Shown: positions 34,243-42,682 of the stretch, piece by piece
Layout of the letters: each line of letters begins with the position of its first letter
How positions within the stretch are numbered: position 1 is the first letter of the stretch
NCBI GenBank assembly: GCA_043763605.1
Contig: JAYULM010000092.1
Coordinates: 1-64,000, forward strand
Direction of reading: 5' to 3'
Origin: JACMIU01 sp043763605
Lineage (GTDB): Bacteria; Armatimonadota; Armatimonadia; Armatimonadales; Armatimonadaceae
Length of the DNA stretch: 64,000 nt
The notes under the pieces: model-generated
Databases searched by the model: none
What the model was told of the DNA's origin: nothing
What the model saw: the letters and a program-made list of their open reading frames with translations, nothing else
Translations under genes and position numbers: made by a program

Positions 34243-34270
34243 TTTGACAACTTACAGTATACGCGATACC
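34243..34270 (+). promoter_or_regulatory. Candidate promoter of the second serine recombinase
   Basis: A perfect -35 TTGACA (34243-34248) is followed after 16 bases by a weak -10 GATACC (34265-34270), 31 bases before the ATG at 34301. The weak -10 would suit a regulated gene. Confidence 0.4.
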
Positions 34271-34300
34271 ATGGCGGGCGATCATCGGGAGATTGACAAT

Positions 34301-36382
34301 ATGCAAGGTAATCAAGGGTTCCCAGTCGGGGGACAGTTCGGCGGCGGCGGGGGTATCGGTGGCTTCGCGGGCGGCTATGGCGCGGGTTATAGCGGCGGGG
34401 GCGAGCCGTTCGGACGCTCGTCCGCTTACCCGCCGTACGTCTACGAGATGCTCATGCCTGGCGAGACGGTGGGATACCCTCGCAAAAGCACGGTGACCGA
34501 ACGTGCCGAAAAGAGCATCGAGGACCAGAGCGAGGAGATCAAGGACATCGCGCGGGCGAATAGGATTCCGCTCACGGACGAGGACATCTGGGCGGAAGTC
34601 GTCGGGCACGGCGGCGACGAGTTTTGGAGGGGCGGCGGCGGCACGGGGCTGGCGGGCGACCCGTACTCTCAGGAACGACACCGCCCGACGCTGACCCGTA
34701 TCATGCAGGCGATCCTCGATCGCCAGAAGAAGGCTATTGTAGTTTGGAGTCAGGACCGATTGTGGCGAGACGTAGAAATCTGCGACCGCCTCATCAAATT
34801 CTGCCTCGACTACGGCATCCGCCTGTACGATCGTAACGGACTCGTTGACATCTACACGCCCGAGGGGCGTTCGTCCGTCAGGAACAACGCCATCGCGTCA
34901 CAGCACTACCGCGAGATATGTTCGGTGCGCAGCCCCATCGGGATCAAACGGTCGGGGGCAAAGGGCGTCGTCGTGACGGACTCGAACACGCTCGGTTTCC
35001 GTTCGGGCGGCCGCTATTCGCGCCAGGTCGTTCACGCCTCCGACGAGCAGGAGGTGGTGCGCCGCATTTTCCGTATGTACTACTACGGCGAGGAGCGTGA
35101 CGGGACAGTATACGGACCGATGAGTTCCGCTCAGATCGCGGGGCAACTGATGAAGGAGGGCTACCAGTGGACGCCCGACCTGCACGAAAAACGTGGTAAG
35201 AAGCGCAACGAACACACGCGTGACCTGATCTACGACTGGCAGATCAACCGCGTCCTGTCGGACATGCGCTACGTCGGCATTCAGCAACGCGAGGATAAGC
35301 AGGAAGGGCGGGTAGACCGCTGGACTTGCCCCGCATACCTGCTCCCCGACGGGGGCACGGTCGTTGACCCCGTGCTGTTCGAGAGGGTGCAGGAAAAGAT
35401 CAATTCTCAGAAGCGGACGGGCGGCGCGGGGCGGGCGAAACATACTATGACGGGGCTTTTGCGGTGCGGCGTCTGCGGTCAGGGACTGACGCAGTCCACC
35501 GCCGTCGTCAAAACTAAAGGTGAGAACGGTAAAGTCGAGAGGTACTCCTACCCGTACTGGCGCATCGTCCGCTCGGAGGGGTGGTGTTGGTGTACGCACG
35601 AGATGCCAGGGGTTCGCACCGACGCGCTGGACTGCTATCTCGACGAAGTGCTTGCCCCGTTGATTCTGGCTGAACTGCGCGAGCGGATGGAGGACACGGC
35701 CGCGCACCCGCTCAAGGTGGAACAAGCCCGCGTCGCCCGTGAACTGCGCGAGGTGGAACACAAACTCCAGAACGACCTCAAGGGCTACGTCGGCAAAGTC
35801 TCCCCCGAACTCCTCGGTCAGATGGAGCAAGACCTCAGAGGCAGGGCACACGATCTGCGCCGCGATGCGGGGGCGATCGAGACGCGGCTACGCGAGATGG
35901 AGACGGGTCATTTCCAGAAAGGTTTGGAAGACCTGCCTGACCTGACGCCCGAAGCGCGGCGCGACTTGATCCGCTCGGTGATCCGTTGGGCGGCGGTCGT
36001 GCCGTGCGACGAACCGCTCCCCAAAGGGCGTATGAGAGCGAAGCGCGACGCGAACGGTCTACTGCCTCCCGTGCGGACGGGGTACGTGCTGTTTTTGACC
36101 GCGTTTGGGACGTACCACACCGCCGTGACGGAGCGATTACACACGGGCACCGCGGGTCAGCGGACGATGGGTCTGCGACCAGCCCGCGCCGACGAGGTGC
36201 TGGGGACAGTCATGGACCTGCCCGACCCCGACTGTTTCGTGGCGGGGCTGAAGCGCGCATATGACGGGCGCAAGTACGAGTACAACCCGTTTGAGTTGAT
36301 GCCAGGGTTCACACCCAAGGGAAGCAGTCCCGCGCCCGTCGCCGAGTTCGGGGCGGACTGGACAACAGAACCGATGGAGTAG
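34301..36382 (+). CDS. Large serine recombinase with Gly-rich N-terminus
   Basis: A 693-residue recombinase. The start at ATG 34301 has a GGGAGA ribosome site; the longer frame to 34244 begins inside the -35 box. The catalytic serine is S63 in GYPRKSTVTERAEKSIEDQ, and the S/D-R motif VVWSQDRLWRD follows. Then come a recombinase domain (SPIGIKRSGAKG, RRIFRMYYYGEE), a zinc ribbon (LLRCGVCGQGLT ... WCWCTHEMPG) and a coiled coil. Unusually, 50 residues rich in Gly/Tyr/Phe (FGGGGGIGGFAGGYGAGYSG) precede the catalytic domain, where serine integrases normally start within a few residues of the YxRxS motif. It may mobilise a nested element; its att sites were not found. Confidence 0.87.
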   Translation: MQGNQGFPVGGQFGGGGGIGGFAGGYGAGYSGGGEPFGRSSAYPPYVYEMLMPGETVGYPRKSTVTERAEKSIEDQSEEIKDIARANRIPLTDEDIWAEVVGHGGDEFWRGGGGTGLAGDPYSQERHRPTLTRIMQAILDRQKKAIVVWSQDRLWRDVEICDRLIKFCLDYGIRLYDRNGLVDIYTPEGRSSVRNNAIASQHYREICSVRSPIGIKRSGAKGVVVTDSNTLGFRSGGRYSRQVVHASDEQEVVRRIFRMYYYGEERDGTVYGPMSSAQIAGQLMKEGYQWTPDLHEKRGKKRNEHTRDLIYDWQINRVLSDMRYVGIQQREDKQEGRVDRWTCPAYLLPDGGTVVDPVLFERVQEKINSQKRTGGAGRAKHTMTGLLRCGVCGQGLTQSTAVVKTKGENGKVERYSYPYWRIVRSEGWCWCTHEMPGVRTDALDCYLDEVLAPLILAELRERMEDTAAHPLKVEQARVARELREVEHKLQNDLKGYVGKVSPELLGQMEQDLRGRAHDLRRDAGAIETRLREMETGHFQKGLEDLPDLTPEARRDLIRSVIRWAAVVPCDEPLPKGRMRAKRDANGLLPPVRTGYVLFLTAFGTYHTAVTERLHTGTAGQRTMGLRPARADEVLGTVMDLPDPDCFVAGLKRAYDGRKYEYNPFELMPGFTPKGSSPAPVAEFGADWTTEPME

Positions 36383-36468
36383 CCATCGCTATTTTTACTA
36401 TCTAACAAAAACCAAGTGCCGAACAGAAGCCGTCGCTTCCCGATAGTGGCACCAGAAAGAAAGAGCAA

Positions 36469-36873
36469 ATGAACGACGAGGAATGGGCACGAGTGCTGAA
36501 GGCGTACCGCCGCGGACTGGCGGCGGATATGGTCCAGTTTCGGGACGCTACGGGCGGGTGGGGCGTGATATGGACGGTCCCACCCAACTCCCCCGATGCT
36601 CTGGAGCGGGCGGCGCGGCAGATGGTTCGTTGCCGCGCCGTGCGGGTCCGCCACGTGCGGCGGGGAAGGCTGACTCCGAGGGATAGTCAGGCTTTAGACG
36701 TAATTATCGTAACCGAGGCTCCCCCAGTGATCCAAGTCGCTCGATGCCTCACCTCCTCCCGTGTGGTCGCGGTGGACCATTTCCTCGCCGACCATGGATT
36801 GCGAGTCTTGTTGGAGGCGGTTACGGTGCCGCCCCGCCGTACCCCTACATCGCCGTATTCGGGATCGACATGA
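36469..36873 (+). CDS. Hypothetical protein
   Basis: A 134-residue protein, basic in its middle (CRAVRVRHVRRGRLTPRD), with no recognised family. An AAAGAAAGAG ribosome site precedes the ATG, and it starts 86 bases after the recombinase stop on the same strand. The hydrophobic/basic alternation in IWTVPPNSPDALERAARQMVR fits a small alpha/beta domain. Confidence 0.5.
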   Translation: MNDEEWARVLKAYRRGLAADMVQFRDATGGWGVIWTVPPNSPDALERAARQMVRCRAVRVRHVRRGRLTPRDSQALDVIIVTEAPPVIQVARCLTSSRVVAVDHFLADHGLRVLLEAVTVPPRRTPTSPYSGST

Positions 36874-37028
36874 TTTTCGTGAATCGCTGTGCCATGAAGC
36901 AGTCGCGCGGGACGGAGAGGGGGGCAAAAAATTCTTTGTGGGACTTTGTGATGTTCCCCAGATTATGCCACGAGAACGGGGTCAGACGCGCACCCGAACA
37001 GGAATTCCCGCGTTCTTAGGAGAGATTC

Positions 37029-37577
37029 ATGACTGACTTAAAAAAGACCCTCGGCTTGACGGTAGGATCACGGTTCTTCGTCGGAGGGCAGTTCCCCACG
37101 GCCTCAAAGGAACCGTTCGTGCGGTTGATCGGTGAGGGCGTATTCGCGTGGGACGACCAAGAACTCGACTGGCTTCGGGCGTCATATCGAGACGCGACGG
37201 AGTATGTGTGCATGGGACGCGACGACGAGGCGGGCGTCATACTCGCCGCAGGGTACCGTACCCCCGAGTTCGCTCTCGTCGATAGCACCGCAGTAGACGA
37301 GGCAGACTGCATGTCCCCCGCTTGCTGGTCTTCCGTGATCTGCCGCGACATCATCGTGCCCGAACAGAACGGCTTCGTGTCCCATCACATCGTCCACTAC
37401 GATTTGTTGGGACGGGAGATCGGTGACGAAGTGGACATGATCGTCGTCACCATGGATGGTCTGGAGACTTTCAACGAGGCCTGGCACGAGACACTCGAAA
37501 GTTCCCGACTCGCTTTGGACGGGCGACGTATGACGGTATTCTACGCGCGAAAGGGGATGGAGGATGGGGAAGCATAA
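37029..37577 (+). CDS. Hypothetical protein
   Basis: A 182-residue acidic protein preceded by an AGGAGAG ribosome site 7 bases upstream (TTAGGAGAGATTCATG). The composition is that of a soluble alpha/beta protein (GSRFFVGGQFPTASKEPFVR; GVILAAGYRTPEFALVDSTA; DMIVVTMDGLETFNEAWH). No family is recognised. It ends just before a strong stem-loop shared with the convergent DUF499 operon. Confidence 0.55.
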   Translation: MTDLKKTLGLTVGSRFFVGGQFPTASKEPFVRLIGEGVFAWDDQELDWLRASYRDATEYVCMGRDDEAGVILAAGYRTPEFALVDSTAVDEADCMSPACWSSVICRDIIVPEQNGFVSHHIVHYDLLGREIGDEVDMIVVTMDGLETFNEAWHETLESSRLALDGRRMTVFYARKGMEDGEA

Positions 37578-37595
37578 GATGCGCCCCTCCGAGTT

Positions 37596-37620
37596 AGAAG
37601 GGCTATCATGTAGCCCTTCT
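37596..37620. terminator. Bidirectional stem-loop between convergent operons
   Basis: AGAAGGGCTA and TAGCCCTTCT form a perfect 10-bp stem around TCATG, 18 bases after the 182-residue gene and 77 bases after the DUF499 gene end. No U-tract follows, but symmetry and position favour a shared terminator. Confidence 0.6.
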
Positions 37621-37697
37621 CTACTCCAATATGTAGGAGCGTGGTGGTTCTGTCGGATCACCGATCACCGTTCCGCTCGCATCTGGGCGGCTTTGGA

Positions 37698-40600
37698 TTA
37701 CTCGGCCTCGAACCCGCTGCTGTTATCGAACTTCAAGACGCGGGCGTTCTCGCTGACTGTCTGTACGACCTTGTCAGGGAAGCCGTCCGCATTCTCGGCG
37801 TGGATTTCCAGCGTGACAGTCGCGTTCGTCCCGATCGCGGCGAGCAGGTGTCGGAGGACTTCCTGGGACACTTTGCCGCCCGAGGTCGAAAGCTGGTTCG
37901 GGTCGAGCTTGATCGAGCCGTAGTAGCGGGTGGGCTTCGCGGGATCGGTCGAGATCGCCGCGTCGTCGAGGAGCGACCGCTGGCCCGTGTTCCCTGCGGC
38001 GGGGCTGGTACTCGGCACCCCGTGCTCTCGGACCACCGATCCGCCACTCGCGGGCGGTATCCCGATGGCAACCGCCCCGCCGACTTCGCTGTCCTTCGGG
38101 ATGGCTGTCCGTTCGGCGTCGATCAGGGCGGCCGCGACATCGTACTTGACGAGATACCCCGACAGCGAGGCGGACGGTAGGAGGAGCGAACTTACACGCA
38201 GGTTCGTGTATTTACCCGTCGCTTCGTCGTAGGAGTCCGCGTACCCGATCCCGTCCGAAAGCGCGCCCACGGCGTCGCGGACGGCACCGTGTAGAATTCC
38301 GACGCCAGCCAGCCTCGGAAGGTAGAGGTATTGGGCGTAGTAGTCCTCCAGCACCGACACTTTTACGTGGTCGCCCCCTGTGCCTTGCCAAAGCGGGACG
38401 CGGTCGATGTCATGTTTCAGGACGTTGCCGCCGTACTCGGACAGAAGTGCCTGCTCGGACTTCAGCTTTTTCGCCGCCTTCCCCGCCAGCGCATTGTCGG
38501 TCGAACCGTTCGCCGCGACGCGGAACTCGTCCCATACCGCGATCTGATCGGGACTCCCGCCACCGTCGGGGTGCGCGGGGGCAAGGACGAGCGTATACAC
38601 CTCGCCGATCTTCTGTTCGACGGCGGAATCGAACTGCGCTACTTTTGTCTGCGCTTGCGTTTTACTGCTCGCCGTCAGGTCCAACTCGGTCGCCTCCTCG
38701 ACGATCTGGCTCCACGCGAGGAACAGGCGCACCTGCTGGTCAAGTTCGGCGCAGCGGTTCTGGTCGCAGGCGATGAACGTGACCATGTTACGGTGCACGC
38801 GTTGCGTCGTTCCGTGGAAGCGGAGCAGGTCCATCGCCTCCAACGCGGCGGGGCTGTTTTCGTTGTTGAGCCTGTGCGGGTGCTGCGGGCCGAGGATTAT
38901 GAGGCGTAGGTTACGGTCGTCGGGCACTTCCTGGGACGAGGTCGGCGCGACATGAACGCCCGCGAAGTCGGCGCGGGAGCGGGCGTTCTTGCGGAGGCGG
39001 GTGATGGTCTCGCCGCTCGCTTTCAGCTTGATGTCCTCGCGCTCGGCCAGCTCTATCGCGAGTTTGTTCACCGACGCCTGCGTGTCGTAGCGGTAGCGGT
39101 TGCCTGCGACGTACAGGTAGGTGGTGCGGTCAGACAGCTTACGGAGCGCGTCGCCGAACGTCGCGATCGTCTCGCCAGGTTGGGCACAGCCGAGTTTCAC
39201 CCGCTTGTCCTCGATGCCCTGCGCGGCGGCGCGGAGAGTGGGCGCGGAGCCGAGGAACACGGTTCGGGCGACGCGGCGGCAGGCGGAGAAGCGCCCGAAG
39301 TTGACGTTCTCGCCGTCGAGTTTCAACGGCTCGGAGTGGACCCCATCCACGTCCTTGTCAATCACCGCCGACCAGCGATCTGGGAGGTAGCGGGTCAGTT
39401 CGGGCTGGACGGTCGGGTCCGAAATCGGAACCATCGCGGGGAGGATCAGGAGACTGCGGTCGTCACCCTTCCAAAGCGCGTGTATGGCGGCGGCCATCAG
39501 GCGCAGAACGCCGCGGGTCCGCTGAAACTTCTCCAGCGTGGACCAGTCGTTGTAGAGCCGCTCGAAGAGTTCGGGGTGGATCGGGTACGCCGCGACCATC
39601 CGCTTCTCGTAGTCGGCGTCGCGGACCTCGCTTGGGAACTCCTGCGGGTTGGTGCGATACATCTCGACAAATGCCTTCACCACGGCGTCGCGGTGGCGGG
39701 CGTCCAGCACTGGTCCGAACAGACGGCGGCGCACGATCTCAAAACTTTCGTCGGTTGTCGCGGGGCGCCAGACGAGGTTGGAACGTCCCACCGCCTGTTT
39801 CAAGCTGGCGAGGGCAGCCTGGCCGCCCGTGTCGCCCTGCTCGGAAATGGAAGAAGGAATGGACACTAGCACCAGAACGTTCGGGGCGCGGCGAGCAGCC
39901 TCGCAGAGCGTCTGCGCGAACGTGAACTGCGTGTCGAAACTGCCCGCAGGGAGCATCTTTTCGCGCCCGAATAACTGGCGGGCGTACGCCACCCACTCGT
40001 CGATCAGGATGAGACACGGCCCGCATAGGGCAAATACCTTGTCGAGATCGCCGCCAGGGTTCGTGGCGTTCTCGTCGGCACCCCGCACCAGATCGAACGC
40101 CTCCCGCCCGCCGAGTTGCCACGCGAGTTCGCCCCAGAGCGAGTTGACAACGGTGCCATCGTCTTTGCGCGTCGGGGAGCCAGGGGTGAGCGAGTTCCCG
40201 ACGAGGACGGCGCGGCGAACGGCGGGGGGCTGATCGATGCCGCTCTCCTTCAAGACGCCCTCGATGCCAGGCAGGTCGGTGGCCTTGATCCCGCTGAACA
40301 GGTGGTATAGGGACAGCATCGAGTGCGTCTTGCCGCCCCCGAAGTTGATTTGGAGTTCGACCACAGGGTCGCCGCCCCGTCCCGAAAGCCGCTTGAGGGC
40401 GTTGACGAGCAGTTCGGACAGACCCGCCGTAAGGTACGTCCGACCGAAGAACTCGGTCGGGTCGCGGTATTCGGTGGTTCCGTCGCCGCGATAGACCTGC
40501 CATAAGTCGGCGGCGAACTCGGCCTGCTGGTAAGTTCCGCGGGCCACGTCGTCGTGCGGTGCGATCACCTCGCGCCAGGACTTCAAGCCGCCGAGAGTGG

Positions 40601-41084
40601 TACCTTCGACGGGCGCGGCTGTCGCTTTACGCTGTTCACGGCGGGCTTGCTCCTCGTATTTGGTGCGGAGCAGTTCCATCTTCAGCTTCTCGACCTCCTC
40701 GGACTGCGCGGGGGCTGCGCTAACGGCTTCGAGGAGTTGCTGAATCTCATGCAAGGCAGCGTAAGCATCGTCCAAGTCGAACGGCTCGTCGTGCGCGTGC
40801 TTATTGCGGATTTCGCGGGCGTCGAACGCCAGGTTCTTTACCTCGCGGGGGAAGCGGCGCGAGAACACGCCGTCCCACCCCCCGATGATTGCCTTCAAGC
40901 ACGCCTGCGTGTCGAGTTGGACCTCGCCGTTCTCGATGCGGATTCCAGAAGCCACGTCGGGCGGCAGGCTGTCGGCCCAGTTCTCCCCAACCAGGGCGCG
41001 AAGCTCCTGTTCCACGACGGGGCGCAGTGCCCCGCGCAGCACGTCTAATCCCCGTCCGACTCGTTCTTTGTTGCTGATCGCCAT
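37698..41084 (-). CDS. DUF499 ATPase with N-terminal Swt1-like HEPN domain
   Basis: A 1128-residue protein and the last gene of the six-gene operon. Residues 10-120 resemble the Swt1-type HEPN domain (AREIRNKHAHDEPFDLDDAY, with R93-N94-x3-H98). A charged coiled coil covers 128-155. The DUF499 ATPase begins near 165: Walker A INFGGGKTHS (K252, T253) and Walker B CLILIDEW. DUF499 proteins occur almost only beside DUF1156 methylases in restriction-like defence clusters (established association). A role as the ATP-driven component that couples recognition to restriction is inferred. Confidence 0.88.
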   Translation of the reverse strand: MAISNKERVGRGLDVLRGALRPVVEQELRALVGENWADSLPPDVASGIRIENGEVQLDTQACLKAIIGGWDGVFSRRFPREVKNLAFDAREIRNKHAHDEPFDLDDAYAALHEIQQLLEAVSAAPAQSEEVEKLKMELLRTKYEEQARREQRKATAAPVEGTTLGGLKSWREVIAPHDDVARGTYQQAEFAADLWQVYRGDGTTEYRDPTEFFGRTYLTAGLSELLVNALKRLSGRGGDPVVELQINFGGGKTHSMLSLYHLFSGIKATDLPGIEGVLKESGIDQPPAVRRAVLVGNSLTPGSPTRKDDGTVVNSLWGELAWQLGGREAFDLVRGADENATNPGGDLDKVFALCGPCLILIDEWVAYARQLFGREKMLPAGSFDTQFTFAQTLCEAARRAPNVLVLVSIPSSISEQGDTGGQAALASLKQAVGRSNLVWRPATTDESFEIVRRRLFGPVLDARHRDAVVKAFVEMYRTNPQEFPSEVRDADYEKRMVAAYPIHPELFERLYNDWSTLEKFQRTRGVLRLMAAAIHALWKGDDRSLLILPAMVPISDPTVQPELTRYLPDRWSAVIDKDVDGVHSEPLKLDGENVNFGRFSACRRVARTVFLGSAPTLRAAAQGIEDKRVKLGCAQPGETIATFGDALRKLSDRTTYLYVAGNRYRYDTQASVNKLAIELAEREDIKLKASGETITRLRKNARSRADFAGVHVAPTSSQEVPDDRNLRLIILGPQHPHRLNNENSPAALEAMDLLRFHGTTQRVHRNMVTFIACDQNRCAELDQQVRLFLAWSQIVEEATELDLTASSKTQAQTKVAQFDSAVEQKIGEVYTLVLAPAHPDGGGSPDQIAVWDEFRVAANGSTDNALAGKAAKKLKSEQALLSEYGGNVLKHDIDRVPLWQGTGGDHVKVSVLEDYYAQYLYLPRLAGVGILHGAVRDAVGALSDGIGYADSYDEATGKYTNLRVSSLLLPSASLSGYLVKYDVAAALIDAERTAIPKDSEVGGAVAIGIPPASGGSVVREHGVPSTSPAAGNTGQRSLLDDAAISTDPAKPTRYYGSIKLDPNQLSTSGGKVSQEVLRHLLAAIGTNATVTLEIHAENADGFPDKVVQTVSENARVLKFDNSSGFEAE

Positions 41085-41129
41085 AATTTACTCGTTCCTG
41101 TCAAAAAGTTCCTGATCTCGTTTCTCGCA

Positions 41130-41660
41130 TCAAATCGCCTGAATCGGGTAGTCGGGGAACCGCACGTTCCACTCCGCCACGTTCAGGACGGCGGCGTTCA
41201 CTTTTATCGGGACGCGCACGCCGTTCCCGTCTGTGTAGTGCCAGATGTTGTCACGTTTTACCAAGCCCCGCAACCGTGTCGTCGCGTGCGACATCAAGGC
41301 ACTGTCCATGCGGGGCGATTCCAGCAAGGCGGTGTAGACGACGTCTTCGCGGAGTGCGGTACCCGTCAGCGCAACGTAGGCGCACGTCCCGATGAACTTC
41401 GCCCGAAGCGTTTGCGTGAAGAATGCTTTGCTGTTCAACTTCGCCAGAAAGGAGCGGCGTTGTCCCCCGCGACGGTGGGCGGGAAGCGACGAGCCTTCCC
41501 AGTTTTTCACCTCAAGCCAGATTTGGCGGTCAGGTTCTTTGATGATGAAATCAACGCCGTCGAAGACTGTGTTGGTCAGGTCGTGCTTGTCGCACCAGAC
41601 CGCCGCCGAGAAGTCGAACCGTAGATCGCTTTCGTCCGTTGGGTACGCAGTCAGCCTCAC
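41130..41660 (-). CDS. Small PD-(D/E)xK nuclease-like protein
   Basis: A 176-residue protein with a compact endonuclease core: D37 in FDGVDFIIKEP and E50-x-K52 in IWLEVKNW, the spacing of PD-(D/E)xK enzymes. A basic segment (AHRRGGQRRSFLAKLNSK) follows and could contact DNA. The start overlaps the end of the AAA ATPase gene by 4 bases, so the two form a coupled ATPase-nuclease pair inside the larger operon. No specific family is recognised. Confidence 0.7.
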   Translation of the reverse strand: MRLTAYPTDESDLRFDFSAAVWCDKHDLTNTVFDGVDFIIKEPDRQIWLEVKNWEGSSLPAHRRGGQRRSFLAKLNSKAFFTQTLRAKFIGTCAYVALTGTALREDVVYTALLESPRMDSALMSHATTRLRGLVKRDNIWHYTDGNGVRVPIKVNAAVLNVAEWNVRFPDYPIQAI

Positions 41661-42679
41661 GCGCGACGTTTCCTTCCCGTCGCGCGTGTGAGTTCGAGGT
41701 CGTAGAGGCGGTCGAACTGTTCCGAGATCGGATTCGGCACAAGTTGAGAGTAGTCGTCCGTGGCATGGGCTACCGTGCCGCCTTCGGTGCGTTCCATGGC
41801 GAAGTAACGCACGGCGTCCGACGATTCCGCTTGCAGGTCGAACTCTTTCAGGATGACGTAGCTGTGCGTCGCCAGAAAGACCTGCACCCCGCTCCGCGCC
41901 AGTTGGAGCAAAACGTCGACGATCTCGTCCATCAGCTTCGGGTTGACGTTCGCTTCAGGTTCGTCCCAGAACAGCGTATCGCCAGGGCGAAGGAAGCCGT
42001 TGCGGAGCAGTTGCCAGAGCGTAGCGACTTTGCGCACGCCTTCGGCTACCAGTTGCATCGGCTGGCGGCCGTTCGCCGTTTTCAAGTAAAACTGTTCGCT
42101 TTCTTCGACTACTTCCCCGCCGAGAAGCGGAGAAAGCGTCGCTTGTGCCGCGTTCTCGTCCTTTATGGCGCGACTTTCGGGCGACAGGAGGAGAGAGACG
42201 ATGTCGCGGTGCGTCTGGTCGAACGCGATTTCGTAGTTGTCGTAGGTGGACAGGAACCGCCGCGTGTGCGCCATCATATCTATCGCGGGAATGAACACGG
42301 GGCGTCGCATCCGTGGTAAGTCGGCGGGTTGACTGTAGTACCCCGAATCATGATCGCTTCCGTCATACGATACCGTAAATTCCCAATCATCAGCGTCCCA
42401 TTTGCCCGATAAATGTGCGGCAGGGTAACGCACCCCGTTACGGACGAGAAGCGATAAGCTGTCGCACTGGAATGTCGCTAAGAACGGAATAAGCAAATCG
42501 GCACGCCCTCGGCGCGAACACGCGTACTGCGCTGCGTACAGCACTTTCATCAGGTGCGTTTTGCCCGTGCCGTTTTCACCGACGAGGATGTTTACTGTCG
42601 GCGAGAACTCGAACGACGCGTCGGTGAACGCGGTGAAGTTCACGAGGCGGAGCGATTCGTGGTGCGGAAACGTTTCCAT
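41657..42679 (-). CDS. AAA ATPase of the RecF/OLD-like (AAA_15/AAA_21) type
   Basis: A 340-residue ATPase: Walker A GENGTGKTH (34-42) on a VNFTAFTDASFEFSPTVNILV strand, Walker B TLFWDEPEANVNPKLM, and H-loop VFLATHSY. It has no TOPRIM domain, so it is not a full OLD nuclease; the nuclease may be the coupled next gene. It starts 3 bases after the DUF1156 methylase stop. A fragment of a near-identical gene start lies outside the island at 12276-12349. ATPase-plus-nuclease pairs of this kind are common in defence. Confidence 0.85.
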   Translation of the reverse strand: METFPHHESLRLVNFTAFTDASFEFSPTVNILVGENGTGKTHLMKVLYAAQYACSRRGRADLLIPFLATFQCDSLSLLVRNGVRYPAAHLSGKWDADDWEFTVSYDGSDHDSGYYSQPADLPRMRRPVFIPAIDMMAHTRRFLSTYDNYEIAFDQTHRDIVSLLLSPESRAIKDENAAQATLSPLLGGEVVEESEQFYLKTANGRQPMQLVAEGVRKVATLWQLLRNGFLRPGDTLFWDEPEANVNPKLMDEIVDVLLQLARSGVQVFLATHSYVILKEFDLQAESSDAVRYFAMERTEGGTVAHATDDYSQLVPNPISEQFDRLYDLELTRATGRKRRA

Positions 42680-42682
42680 TGG

